This document shows positions 1 to 7,191 of a DNA stretch of 42,109 bases, one piece after another. The stretch comes from Pseudomonas fluorescens (GTDB taxonomy: Bacteria; Pseudomonadota; Gammaproteobacteria; Pseudomonadales; Pseudomonadaceae). Under the pieces are notes generated by a model. It was given only the letters and a program-made list of their open reading frames with translations. It had not been told where the DNA came from and did not search any database. Made by a program: the position numbers and the translations under genes. The stretch is taken from positions 16,563-58,671 of the forward strand of contig NZ_CABVHY010000037.1 of the NCBI RefSeq assembly GCF_902497875.1, written 5' to 3'. The stretch's first letter is position 1, and each line of letters starts with the position of its first letter.

Positions 1-281
1 TCGCAGCCTTCGGCAGCTCCTACGCCGACCGCGTTTGCCCGTCGGTTCGCCAATCCCCTGTAGGAGCTGCCGCAGGCTGCGATCTTTTGATCCTGGCGTC
101 CGTCGGGGCAACGCATTGTCCGCCGAAAAGATCGCAGCCTGCGGCAGCCCCTACGCCGACCGCGTTTGCCCGTCGGTTCGCCAATCCCCTGTAGGAGCTG
201 CCGCAGGCTGCGATCTTTTGATCCTGGCGTCCGTCGGGGCAACGCATTTGTCCGCCGAAAAGATCGCAGCCTGCGGCACCC
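1..281. repeat. Tandem REPIN elements (131-bp period)
   Basis: A unit of about 131 bp occurs about twice in direct tandem (for example CCAATCCCCTG at 50 and again at 181), with a partial copy at the window edge. Each unit holds two REP sequences in opposite orientation (GTAGGAGCTGCCGCAGGC and GCCTGCGGCAG...CCTAC), so each can fold into a long hairpin. The second copy differs by one inserted T near 247 and is cut short directly before the stop codon of the LysR gene at 282. This is the same REP family as the element at 32367-32453. REPs are non-autonomous and moved by RAYT transposases, none of which is present in the window. Confidence 0.85.
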
Positions 282-1136
282 TCACTCGAGCATCTTCCCC
301 AACAACCAGCTCCCCGCCGGCCCCGGCGGATGCAGGCGTGACCAGAGGGCATCGACCGCCACCGGTCGCGGCCAGCCGCGCACCTTGAGTTCCTGCAGCG
401 AGCCGGCGCCAAAGCGGCCCACCAGCCAGCGCGGCAAGGGTGCCCAGCCGAACCCGCGCTGGGCCATTTCCAGCAGCATCAGGTAACTCGGCGCCGACCA
501 GACCCGGCCTTGGGCACGGCTTTCGTAAGGGTTGACGATGGTCGCCAGGCGCAACTCGCGGTGCTGTTGCAGGCTGTCCTTGTCGACTTTGTTCAGTGCC
601 GCCAAGGGATGGTCACGAGACACAAACAAGGCAATTTCCGTGCGTTCGTCCACTGTCGAGCTGGCGAGGTCCGCCGGGTAATTCGGTTGCATCTCGGCAA
701 AGGCAATCTGCGCCCGGCCACTCTGAACCAGGGCGATCAGATCGGCGCATTCGGCGATCAGGCATTCGAGTTCGAGGTCTGGGTAACGCTGCTCGAAGGC
801 GCTCAAGCTCGCCTCGAAACGATCGGACTGATAGGTATCGGAAATGGCCACGGTCAGCTTCGGCTCGAAACCTTGAGACAGCTGACTGGCGGCCATTTCC
901 AGGCGACTGGTCGCGTCGAGGATGTCTTCGGCGCGCTGCAGCATGACGTGCCCGGCCGGGGTCAGCGTCGGCTTGCGGCTGCTGCGATCGAACAGCACCA
1001 CATCCAGGTCGATTTCCAGGCTGGCAACGGCGGCGCTGATGGTCGACTGGCTCCTTCCCAGCTTGCGCGCCGCCGCGGAAAACGAGCCTTGGGTCGCGGC
1101 CTGGACAAAGGCCAGTAACACTTCGTGAGAGGCCAT
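282..1136 (-). CDS. LysR-family transcriptional regulator (efflux-linked)
   Basis: 284 aa, the usual LysR length. The N-terminal winged HTH (residues about 3-60; AARKLGRSQSTISAAVASLE) is followed by a LysR substrate-binding domain to the C-terminus. The gene is divergent from a PACE-family efflux gene at 1225, with an 88-bp shared intergenic region. LysR regulators paired divergently with PACE transporters are a known arrangement (as for AceR/AceI), so control of the neighbour is a reasonable inference. The inducer cannot be read from sequence. The stop codon abuts REPIN repeats, so the 3' end of the transcript probably runs into a hairpin. Confidence 0.9.
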   Translation of the reverse strand: MASHEVLLAFVQAATQGSFSAAARKLGRSQSTISAAVASLEIDLDVVLFDRSSRKPTLTPAGHVMLQRAEDILDATSRLEMAASQLSQGFEPKLTVAISDTYQSDRFEASLSAFEQRYPDLELECLIAECADLIALVQSGRAQIAFAEMQPNYPADLASSTVDERTEIALFVSRDHPLAALNKVDKDSLQQHRELRLATIVNPYESRAQGRVWSAPSYLMLLEMAQRGFGWAPLPRWLVGRFGAGSLQELKVRGWPRPVAVDALWSRLHPPGPAGSWLLGKMLE

Positions 1137-1224
1137 AAACTATCGCCTTGATCGATGGTTATTAGTTATGAAGTATCGGTCTGCAAGGTGATGATGGCAA
1201 CATCTTCACTTAGGGAGCCCAGTC

Positions 1225-1656
1225 ATGAGCACCAATAAATCCATCACTGAACGTATTTTCCAGGCCATCGGTTTCGAGCTGCTCGCGGTCCTGTTGTGTA
1301 CCCCGCTGCTCGCCTGGCTGATGGACAAGCCGCTGGTCGACATGGGTGTCGCGACCATCGCCATCGGCCTGATTGCCCTGGGTTGGAACGTCCTGTTCAA
1401 CGGCCTGTTCGACCGCTTGCTCAAGCACCTCGGCATGACTCCAAGCGGCTGGACCCGCGTGCTGCACGCGCTGCTGTTCGAGGGTGGTCTGGTGGCGGTC
1501 AGCGTGCCGCTGATCGCCTGGTGGCTGAACATCAGCCTGTTGCAGGCACTGATTCTGGACCTCGGCGTGCTGCTGTTTTTCCTGCCATACACCTACGTCT
1601 ATCACTGGGCGTATGACGTGCTGCGCGAGCGACTGCTGCTGAGTCGGATGATCTGA
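1225..1656 (+). CDS. PACE-family multidrug/biocide efflux transporter
   Basis: 143 aa with four predicted membrane helices arranged as two repeats of the bacterial transmembrane pair (BTP) domain (about 8-75 and 80-143). The features ERIFQAIGFE at the N-terminus, the GWNVLFNGLFD segment and the second-repeat RVLHALLFEGG are typical of the proteobacterial antimicrobial compound efflux (PACE/AceI) family, which exports biocides such as chlorhexidine or short-chain diamines using the proton gradient. The start is set by AGGGAG at 1213-1218. It is divergent from a LysR regulator that probably controls it. It converges with the next LysR gene, with only 10 bp between stops. The substrate is not predictable. 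Confidence 0.88.
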   Translation: MSTNKSITERIFQAIGFELLAVLLCTPLLAWLMDKPLVDMGVATIAIGLIALGWNVLFNGLFDRLLKHLGMTPSGWTRVLHALLFEGGLVAVSVPLIAWWLNISLLQALILDLGVLLFFLPYTYVYHWAYDVLRERLLLSRMI

Positions 1657-1666
1657 GCCAACGCGT

Positions 1667-2584
1667 TCAGCGCCGCACCGAATGCTGCTGCGGCGCGAGG
1701 AACGCATCATGGAAGTAATCACGGAACGCTTGCATCGCCGGAGTGAAGGCGTGTTCGCGGTGCCAGGCCAGGCCGACGCTCATGGGCGTCACCGGGTCGG
1801 TCACGGTCAGGGTTTCGATGCGTTTGCCTTCCAGCGACCAGGGGCGATGCACCAGGTCGGAGAGGATCGCTACACCACTGCCATTGGCGACCATGCTGCG
1901 CACCGCCTCCACTGAACTGGTGCGCACCCGCACCTTGGGTTGTTGGCCGGCGTGTTCCCAGTAACGCATCGCACTTTGTTCGGCCTCGTCGACCGTCAGC
2001 AGGATGTAGGGTTCTTGCGCCACATCGGCGAGGCTGACCGCCGAGCGCTCGCAAAGTGGATGATGGCTGGGCAGCCACAGGCGGCGCTCGGAGTTGAAGA
2101 GTATTTCCGAGACGATGTCCGGGTGGGTGAGGTTAGCGGTCAGCACCACCGCCATGTCGAAGCGGCCCTCCAGCAGGCCTTGTTCGATGGCCTGGCGTTC
2201 CTGCTCATGGACTTCGATCGACACGTCCGGATGCCAGTGGCTCATGCGCTGAAGGTGATGGGGCAGGAAGTAGCCAATCACCGTGTAGCTGGCGGCGACG
2301 CGCAATACACCGCTGGCGCGATAGTCCGGCAACGGGCTGTTCAGCGCATCGTCGACGCTGCGCAATATCACGTAGGCCCGATTGAGAAAATGCCGACCGG
2401 CGTCGGTCAGGCTCATGCCCTGGGCCGAGCGTTGAAACAGCAAGGTGCCCAACATGCCCTCCAGTTCCTTGATCGCCGTGGTCACCGCCGACTGAGAAAT
2501 ATTCAGATGGATCGCCGCCTGGGAGATCTGCCCGATCTCGGCGGTGGCGACAAAGTAGCGGACCTGACGCAGGGTAAGGGACAT
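1667..2584 (-). CDS. LysR-family transcriptional regulator of the pxp/biotin cluster
   Basis: 305 aa. HTH at residues about 2-60 (QISQAAIHLNISQSAVTTAI), then a LysR effector-binding domain. The start is supported by AGGAAC seven bases upstream on the minus strand. The gene is divergent from the pxpA-like gene at 2756 across 171 bp that contain an array of TATCT/AGATA half-sites (2649-2692), so it is the likely activator of the six-gene cluster. A GC-rich inverted repeat (1670-1696) lies inside its 3' coding end. The inducer is probably a substrate or product of the cluster, but this is inferred from position alone. Confidence 0.9.
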   Translation of the reverse strand: MSLTLRQVRYFVATAEIGQISQAAIHLNISQSAVTTAIKELEGMLGTLLFQRSAQGMSLTDAGRHFLNRAYVILRSVDDALNSPLPDYRASGVLRVAASYTVIGYFLPHHLQRMSHWHPDVSIEVHEQERQAIEQGLLEGRFDMAVVLTANLTHPDIVSEILFNSERRLWLPSHHPLCERSAVSLADVAQEPYILLTVDEAEQSAMRYWEHAGQQPKVRVRTSSVEAVRSMVANGSGVAILSDLVHRPWSLEGKRIETLTVTDPVTPMSVGLAWHREHAFTPAMQAFRDYFHDAFLAPQQHSVRR

Positions 2585-2648
2585 GGAAAGTTCCTGAGGT
2601 TTTTATCGACCCTTGTCGCCGCGCAGGCTCTGGTAGCGGCTTCATTGA

Positions 2649-2692
2649 GGTATCTGTTTTTCAGAAGATACCCTATCTGTTAATAGATCTTC
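2649..2692. promoter_or_regulatory. Candidate LysR operator array
   Basis: Alternating inverted elements: GGTATCT (2649-2655) with AGATACC (2666-2672), then AGATA-CCC-TATCT (2666-2678, perfect arms), then AGATC at 2685-2689. GAAGAT (2664-2669) and ATCTTC (2687-2692) also pair. It sits between the divergent LysR gene and pxpA, where a LysR regulator would bind both recognition and activation sites. The assignment is inferred from position and symmetry. Confidence 0.5.
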
Positions 2693-2755
2693 CCAAGGGG
2701 TTGGCGGAAATTTAACGTGGACTGCATGAAGTCACAAGAGTCAGGAGCAAACATC

Positions 2756-3514
2756 ATGCAGGCAGTGGATTTCAATTCGGACATGGGCGAAAGCTTCGGC
2801 CCGTGGACCATCGGCGATGGCGTCGACACTGAGTTGATGGGCTTTATCAGCTCGGCCAATATCGCCACCGGCTTTCATGCCGGTGACCCCGGCACCATGC
2901 GCCGTACCGTCGAGCAGGCCAAGCGCCTGGGCGTGGCCATCGGTGCCCACCCGGGGTTTCGCGACCTGGTGGGGTTCGGTCGTCGACATATCAACGCGCC
3001 GGCCCAGGAGTTGGTCGACGACATGCTCTACCAGCTCGGTGCCCTGCGGGAAATCGCCCGCGTCCAGGGCGTGCCGCTGCAACACATCAAACCCCACGGC
3101 GCGCTCTACATGCACCTGGCCCGGGACGAGGAGGCCGCCCGGCTGTTTGTCGAAAACCTCAACCGCCTCGATCCTGAATTACTGCTGTATTGCATGCCGA
3201 ACTCGGTGATCTGGCGCATCGCCAAGGAGCTCGGCCAACCGGTGATTCGCGAGTTCTACGCCGACCGCGATTACGACCTCAGCGGCTCCATCGTCTTCAC
3301 CCGTAATGTTCGTGCGCTTGATCCGGCAACCGTAGCCGCCAAGGTTCTGCGCGCTTGCCAGCAAGGTCTGGTGCGCACCGTCGAGGGCGAAGACCTGTTT
3401 ATCGAATTCGATTCCATCTGCCTGCACAGCGACACCCCGGGTGCGCTGGATCTGGTTGAGGCTACACGTACCGCGCTGGATCAGGCCGGGATCGAGGTGC
3501 GCGCGCCGCGCTAA
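2756..3514 (+). CDS. pxpA: LamB/YcsF family protein, 5-oxoprolinase subunit A-like
   Basis: 252 aa. It has the family signature at the N-terminus (DFNSDMGESFG), followed by ANIATGFHAGDP, IGAHPGFRD and HIKPHGALY, which form the metal/substrate site of the YcsF TIM-like fold. The start at 2756 follows AGGAG by seven bases; an in-frame upstream ATG at 2717 lacks a ribosome site. In PxpABC, PxpA works with PxpB and PxpC to hydrolyse 5-oxo-L-proline to glutamate with ATP. Here the operon also encodes a biotin carboxylase and a biotin carrier, so the true substrate may be another lactam, amide or ureide. It is the first gene of the cluster. Confidence 0.88.
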   Translation: MQAVDFNSDMGESFGPWTIGDGVDTELMGFISSANIATGFHAGDPGTMRRTVEQAKRLGVAIGAHPGFRDLVGFGRRHINAPAQELVDDMLYQLGALREIARVQGVPLQHIKPHGALYMHLARDEEAARLFVENLNRLDPELLLYCMPNSVIWRIAKELGQPVIREFYADRDYDLSGSIVFTRNVRALDPATVAAKVLRACQQGLVRTVEGEDLFIEFDSICLHSDTPGALDLVEATRTALDQAGIEVRAPR

Positions 3515-3525
3515 GCGTTTAACCC

Positions 3526-3556
3526 AACACCCCGCGCCCAGACGCGGGGGTTTCAG
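3526..3556 (+). other. GC-rich hairpin between pxpA and the biotinyl gene
   Basis: ACCCCGCG pairs with CGCGGGGGT around a short loop and is followed by only three T residues. It could be a weak terminator or an mRNA-processing/stability hairpin that lowers expression of the genes after pxpA. No strong U-tract is present, so full termination is unlikely. Confidence 0.35.
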
Positions 3557-3610
3557 AGACTGGTTTCACTTTTTGCCTGCCTTTCTACAACTATTCCAAG
3601 AGGAACAGAC

Positions 3611-3856
3611 ATGGCCGAATACACTGTTATCACCCCGTTGCCGGGAACGTTCTACCGCAAGGCCACGCCCGAGTCGCCGAACTTTGTCGAGGTCGGTGCG
3701 CTGGTTGGCGCCGACACCGTGATTGGCCTGATCGAGGTCATGAAGCAGTTTTCCGAACTGACCGCCGGGACGGCCGGTCGTGTGACAGCCTTTATGGTAG
3801 AAGACGGCGATCCGGTGGAGCCGGGTCAGATCGTCGCGACGCTCGACGAAGAGTGA
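3611..3856 (+). CDS. Biotin carboxyl carrier domain protein (AccB-like, stand-alone)
   Basis: 81 aa, just the biotinyl domain without the long N-terminal linker of canonical AccB (about 150 aa). PLPGTFYRKATPESPNFVEVG matches the AccB thumb-type beginning. The biotin-accepting lysine is Lys45 in EVMKQF, where AccB usually has EAMKM, so the MK core is kept but its flanks differ. An AAGAGGA ribosome site precedes the start. It lies 10 bp before a biotin carboxylase gene and is probably its dedicated carrier. Given its setting it more likely serves the amide/lactam carboxylation cluster than fatty-acid synthesis. Confidence 0.85.
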   Translation: MAEYTVITPLPGTFYRKATPESPNFVEVGALVGADTVIGLIEVMKQFSELTAGTAGRVTAFMVEDGDPVEPGQIVATLDEE

Positions 3857-3866
3857 GGACGCGATC

Positions 3867-5237
3867 ATGACTCAGCGCATTAGCAAACTGTTGATCGCCA
3901 ATCGTGGCGAGATCGCGGTGCGGATCATCCGTGCCGCCAAAGAACTGGGGATCCCCACCGTCGCCGCCTGCAGCGAGGCGGATGTCGATTCGCTCGCGGC
4001 GCGCATGGCCGATGAAGTGCACATCCTCGGCCCGGCCCGTGCCGATAAAAGTTACCTGAATGTCGAGGCCCTGCTGGGCGCCTTGAAAGCCAGCGGCGCC
4101 AACGCGGTACACCCTGGCTATGGCTTCCTGTCGGAGAACGCCGCGTTCGCCGAAGCGGTGCAGGCCGCCGGCGCGATCTTCGTCGGGCCGAGCCCGGAGA
4201 CGATCCGGCGCATGGGCGACAAGGCCGAAGCACGGCGCACAGCGCAAGCCGCCGGGGTGCCGGTGGTGCCTGGTTCACCCGGTGAACTGTTTGACCTCGA
4301 GTCGGCGTTGCGGGCGGCCGAAGCAGTCGGCTTTCCGCTACTGATCAAAGCCTCGGCCGGTGGTGGCGGGCGCGGTATTCGCCTGGCCGAAAGTGCCGCG
4401 CAGCTGGCCGAAGAATTCCCCCGTTCGCAACGCGAAGCGCAAGCGGCGTTCGGCAACGGCGCGGTGTATCTGGAACGCTTTATCGGCAAGGCCCGACACA
4501 TCGAAGTCCAGGTACTGGGCGATGGCAAGCACGCGGTGCATCTGTTCGAGCGCGAGTGCTCGCTGCAACGGCGGCGACAGAAGATCTTCGAAGAAGCGCC
4601 GTCGCCGGTGCTGAGTTCGCAGCAACGCGAATCTCTTTGCGCGAGTGCCGTACGCCTGACTGAAGCCCTCGGCTACAAGGGCGCCGGTACCCTGGAATAT
4701 CTCTACGACGACAGCACCGGCGAGTTCTTCTTTATCGAGATGAACACGCGGATTCAGGTCGAGCATCCGGTCAGCGAACTGATCACCGGCATCGACCTGG
4801 TCCAGGCGATGTTGCGCATTGCCGGTGGCGAGCCGTTGGGGTTGCAGCAAAGCGATATCCGGATGAACGGTGCGGCGCTGCAAATGCGCCTGAACGCCGA
4901 AGACCCGGCGCGGGATTTCTTTCCAAGCCCGGGGCTGGTCGAACAGTTGGTCTGGCCCGAGGGCGAAGGGGTGCGAGTCGACACCCATCTGTACCAAGGC
5001 TATCGTGTGCCGCCGTACTATGACTCGCTGCTGGCCAAGTTGATTGTGCATGGCAGCGATCGCGCCGAAGCCCTGGCCCGTGCCCGTATCGCGCTGCAAA
5101 ACACCACCCTGACCGGCATGGCCAGCACCTTGTCGCTGCATCGCCAATTGCTCGACCAGCCGTGGCTGCACAGCGCCGACTTCCATACCGGCACCCTGGA
5201 AACCTGGCTGGCCGAACGCCCCATGGGAGGTGAGTGA
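3867..5237 (+). CDS. Biotin carboxylase subunit (AccC-like)
   Basis: 456 aa, the length of AccC. The biotin-carboxylase N domain (about 5-115: LLIANRGEIAVRIIRAAKELGI) is followed by ATP-grasp with the glycine-rich loop ASAGGGGRGIR (about 160), ERECSLQRRRQKIFEEAP (about 230) and the catalytic FIEMNTRIQVEHPVSE (about 290), then the C-terminal domain. It charges biotin with bicarbonate using ATP. It sits between the biotinyl-domain gene and the PxpB/PxpC-like genes, with no accA, accD or propionyl carboxyltransferase nearby, so it is probably a paralogue dedicated to this cluster. Its stop overlaps the next start (TGATG). Confidence 0.9.
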   Translation: MTQRISKLLIANRGEIAVRIIRAAKELGIPTVAACSEADVDSLAARMADEVHILGPARADKSYLNVEALLGALKASGANAVHPGYGFLSENAAFAEAVQAAGAIFVGPSPETIRRMGDKAEARRTAQAAGVPVVPGSPGELFDLESALRAAEAVGFPLLIKASAGGGGRGIRLAESAAQLAEEFPRSQREAQAAFGNGAVYLERFIGKARHIEVQVLGDGKHAVHLFERECSLQRRRQKIFEEAPSPVLSSQQRESLCASAVRLTEALGYKGAGTLEYLYDDSTGEFFFIEMNTRIQVEHPVSELITGIDLVQAMLRIAGGEPLGLQQSDIRMNGAALQMRLNAEDPARDFFPSPGLVEQLVWPEGEGVRVDTHLYQGYRVPPYYDSLLAKLIVHGSDRAEALARARIALQNTTLTGMASTLSLHRQLLDQPWLHSADFHTGTLETWLAERPMGGE

Positions 5238-6109
5238 TGAGCAGTTCGATTCGCTACAGCTTCGGCGCTGATGAACATTTGTTCGCCGAGGTCAGTGAAA
5301 GCATGTCCCTTGAGGCGTTCTTCAAGGGCATGGCGGTGACGCGTGCGGTGGAGCGTCTGGCCCTCGATGGGGTGCTCGATGTATGCCTGGCCAACGCCTC
5401 GTTCCAGATCCGTTTCGACCCGGACCGGATTGCTCCGCACACGCTGCTCGATGCGGTCCAGAGTGCGGAAGCGCAGGCCGTGGCCGAGCGCACGTTGCAG
5501 ACGCGGATCATCGAGATTCCGGTGCTGTACAACGATCCCTGGACCCATGAAACCCTGATGCGTTTTCGCGACCGCCATCAAGACCCGAGCTCCACCGACC
5601 TGGAATACGCCGCGCGGATCAATGGCCTGGCCGACGTCGACGCGTTCATCGCCGCGCACAGTGGTGCGCCGTGGTTCGTCTCGATGGTCGGCTTCGTCGC
5701 CGGGTTGCCGTTCATGTTCCAGATGGTCGAGCGCGAGCGGCAGTTGCAGGTGCCCAAATACCTGCGGCCGCGTACCGATACCCCCAAGTTGACCCTCGGT
5801 CATGGCGGTTGCTTTGGCTGCATCTACTCGGTGCGCGGTGCCGGCGGCTATCAAATGTTCGGCGTCACGCCGGCACCGATCTACGACCCGGAGCAGAAGC
5901 TGGCTTATCTGCAAGAGCACATGGTGTTCTTCCGTCCCGGCGATATCGTCCAGTTCAAGCCCATGCAGCGTGAGGAGTACGACCTGGCGGTGGCTGAGGT
6001 CGAGGCCGGACGCTTTGATCTGCGCATTCGTCCGGTGGAGTTCTCATTGGACGCCTTTCTCGCCGACCCGGTCGGTTATCCCAAGTCGTTGCAGGAGGTG
6101 CTGGCATGA
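5237..6109 (+). CDS. pxpB: KipI/PxpB family carboxyltransferase-like subunit
   Basis: 290 aa, allophanate-hydrolase-subunit-1/KipI family, corresponding to one half of the carboxyltransferase domain of urea carboxylase. The N-terminal part (1-85) is the alpha/beta KipI domain. The C-terminal cyclophilin-like part carries FVSMVGFVAGLPFMFQM and a loop around GGYQMFGVTPAPIYDP. The ATG at 5237 overlaps the previous stop and follows GGGAGG; a GTG three bases earlier is also possible. It overlaps the KipA-like gene by ATGA, implying translational coupling and a 1:1 complex. In PxpABC it is part of the ATP-dependent 5-oxoprolinase. With a biotin carboxylase next door it may act as a true carboxyl acceptor subunit. 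Confidence 0.85.
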   Translation: MSSSIRYSFGADEHLFAEVSESMSLEAFFKGMAVTRAVERLALDGVLDVCLANASFQIRFDPDRIAPHTLLDAVQSAEAQAVAERTLQTRIIEIPVLYNDPWTHETLMRFRDRHQDPSSTDLEYAARINGLADVDAFIAAHSGAPWFVSMVGFVAGLPFMFQMVERERQLQVPKYLRPRTDTPKLTLGHGGCFGCIYSVRGAGGYQMFGVTPAPIYDPEQKLAYLQEHMVFFRPGDIVQFKPMQREEYDLAVAEVEAGRFDLRIRPVEFSLDAFLADPVGYPKSLQEVLA

Positions 6110-7080
6110 TCAAGGTGCTCAAACCCGGCCTCGCCACCTCGGTTCAGGACCTGGGCCGCGAAGGCTACTATCACCTCGGCATTCCACCCTCTGGCGCACT
6201 GGATCAATACGCGTTGAGCGCCGCCAACCAATTGGTCGGAAACCCGGCGGGCGCCGCGGCACTGGAGTGCACGCTACTGGGTCCTGAACTGGAGTTTCAT
6301 CAGGATGCACTGGTGGCGGTCTGCGGCGCCCTCATGACGCCCCGGGTCGACGGCGTGGAAATGCACCACGACACCGCCTTCAGCGTCCGCGCCGGGCAGG
6401 TGCTGCGCTTTGACTTTCCCAAGGCCGGTGCTCGCGCCTATCTGGCGGTCGCGGGCGGGATTGATGTGCCGCTGGTGCTGGGCAGTCGTTCGACTTATGC
6501 CTTGGGCGCGCTCGGTGGTTTTCAAGGGCGGCGCCTGGCGATTGGCGATGAACTGCCGATCGGCATCGACAGCGGCAAGAGTCGCGCCGGGGCCAGCTTG
6601 CCAATGGCCTTGCGCCAGGCCCTGGGCGGTGAGATCACCCTGCGGGTGGTCCCCGGTCTGTATTACCACCGCCTGACCGAGTCCGCCAAGAGCAGCTTCT
6701 TCGCCGAACCCTGGACTGTCGGCTCTGAAGCGGACCGCATCGGCTATCGCTTCAAGGGCGGCAGCGCGCTGAGTTTCCAGCCCCGCGAACAGCCGTTCGG
6801 TGCCGGCTCCGATCCGTCGAACATCGTCGACAGTTGCTACCCCATCGGTTCGATCCAGGTTCCGGCCGGGCTCGAGCCAATCGTCCTGCATCGCGACGCG
6901 GTCTCCGGTGGCGGCTACGCGATGATCGGCACGGTGATCAGTGCCGACCTCGACCTGATCGGGCAGATGCAGCCCAATCAGAAGGCCCGCTTCGTCGCGG
7001 TGACCCTCGAAGAGGCGCTGGAGGCTCGGCGCTCCTATAAGAAAAAACTCAGTTGCCTGAGCAAACTGTTCCCTTCCTGA
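6106..7080 (+). CDS. pxpC: KipA/PxpC family biotin-dependent carboxyltransferase-like subunit
   Basis: 324 aa, allophanate-hydrolase-subunit-2/KipA family. The signature KPGLATSVQDLGREGYYHLGIP opens the protein, followed by SGALDQYALSAANQLVGN and GARAYLAVAGGIDVP. The later segment FGAGSDPSNIVDSCYPIGSIQVP is the conserved cyclophilin-like core. It overlaps pxpB by four bases and has an AGGAGG ribosome site. In urea carboxylase the homologous region moves the carboxyl group from biotin to urea. Here it presumably forms the acceptor site with the PxpB-like partner. The exact substrate is unknown. Confidence 0.87.
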   Translation: MIKVLKPGLATSVQDLGREGYYHLGIPPSGALDQYALSAANQLVGNPAGAAALECTLLGPELEFHQDALVAVCGALMTPRVDGVEMHHDTAFSVRAGQVLRFDFPKAGARAYLAVAGGIDVPLVLGSRSTYALGALGGFQGRRLAIGDELPIGIDSGKSRAGASLPMALRQALGGEITLRVVPGLYYHRLTESAKSSFFAEPWTVGSEADRIGYRFKGGSALSFQPREQPFGAGSDPSNIVDSCYPIGSIQVPAGLEPIVLHRDAVSGGGYAMIGTVISADLDLIGQMQPNQKARFVAVTLEEALEARRSYKKKLSCLSKLFPS

Positions 7081-7191
7081 TGCTGCCCGCCGTTTAGCGC
7101 GGGCAATGCCAAAAGGTACGCCAACGCCGCACTGCGGTGCGGTGGCGGCTGCCCGCGCTTCAACCTTTGACTGGTTTTGGAGTTCACGCAA

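Noticed and set aside
1670..1696. GCGCCGCA/TGCGGCGC inverted repeat as a terminator
   Set aside because: It is inside the LysR coding end and lacks a T-run on either strand.
7085..7104. GCCCGC/GCGGGC hairpin after pxpC as a terminator
   Set aside because: Six-bp stem with no T-run; the permease gene downstream is more likely co-transcribed.
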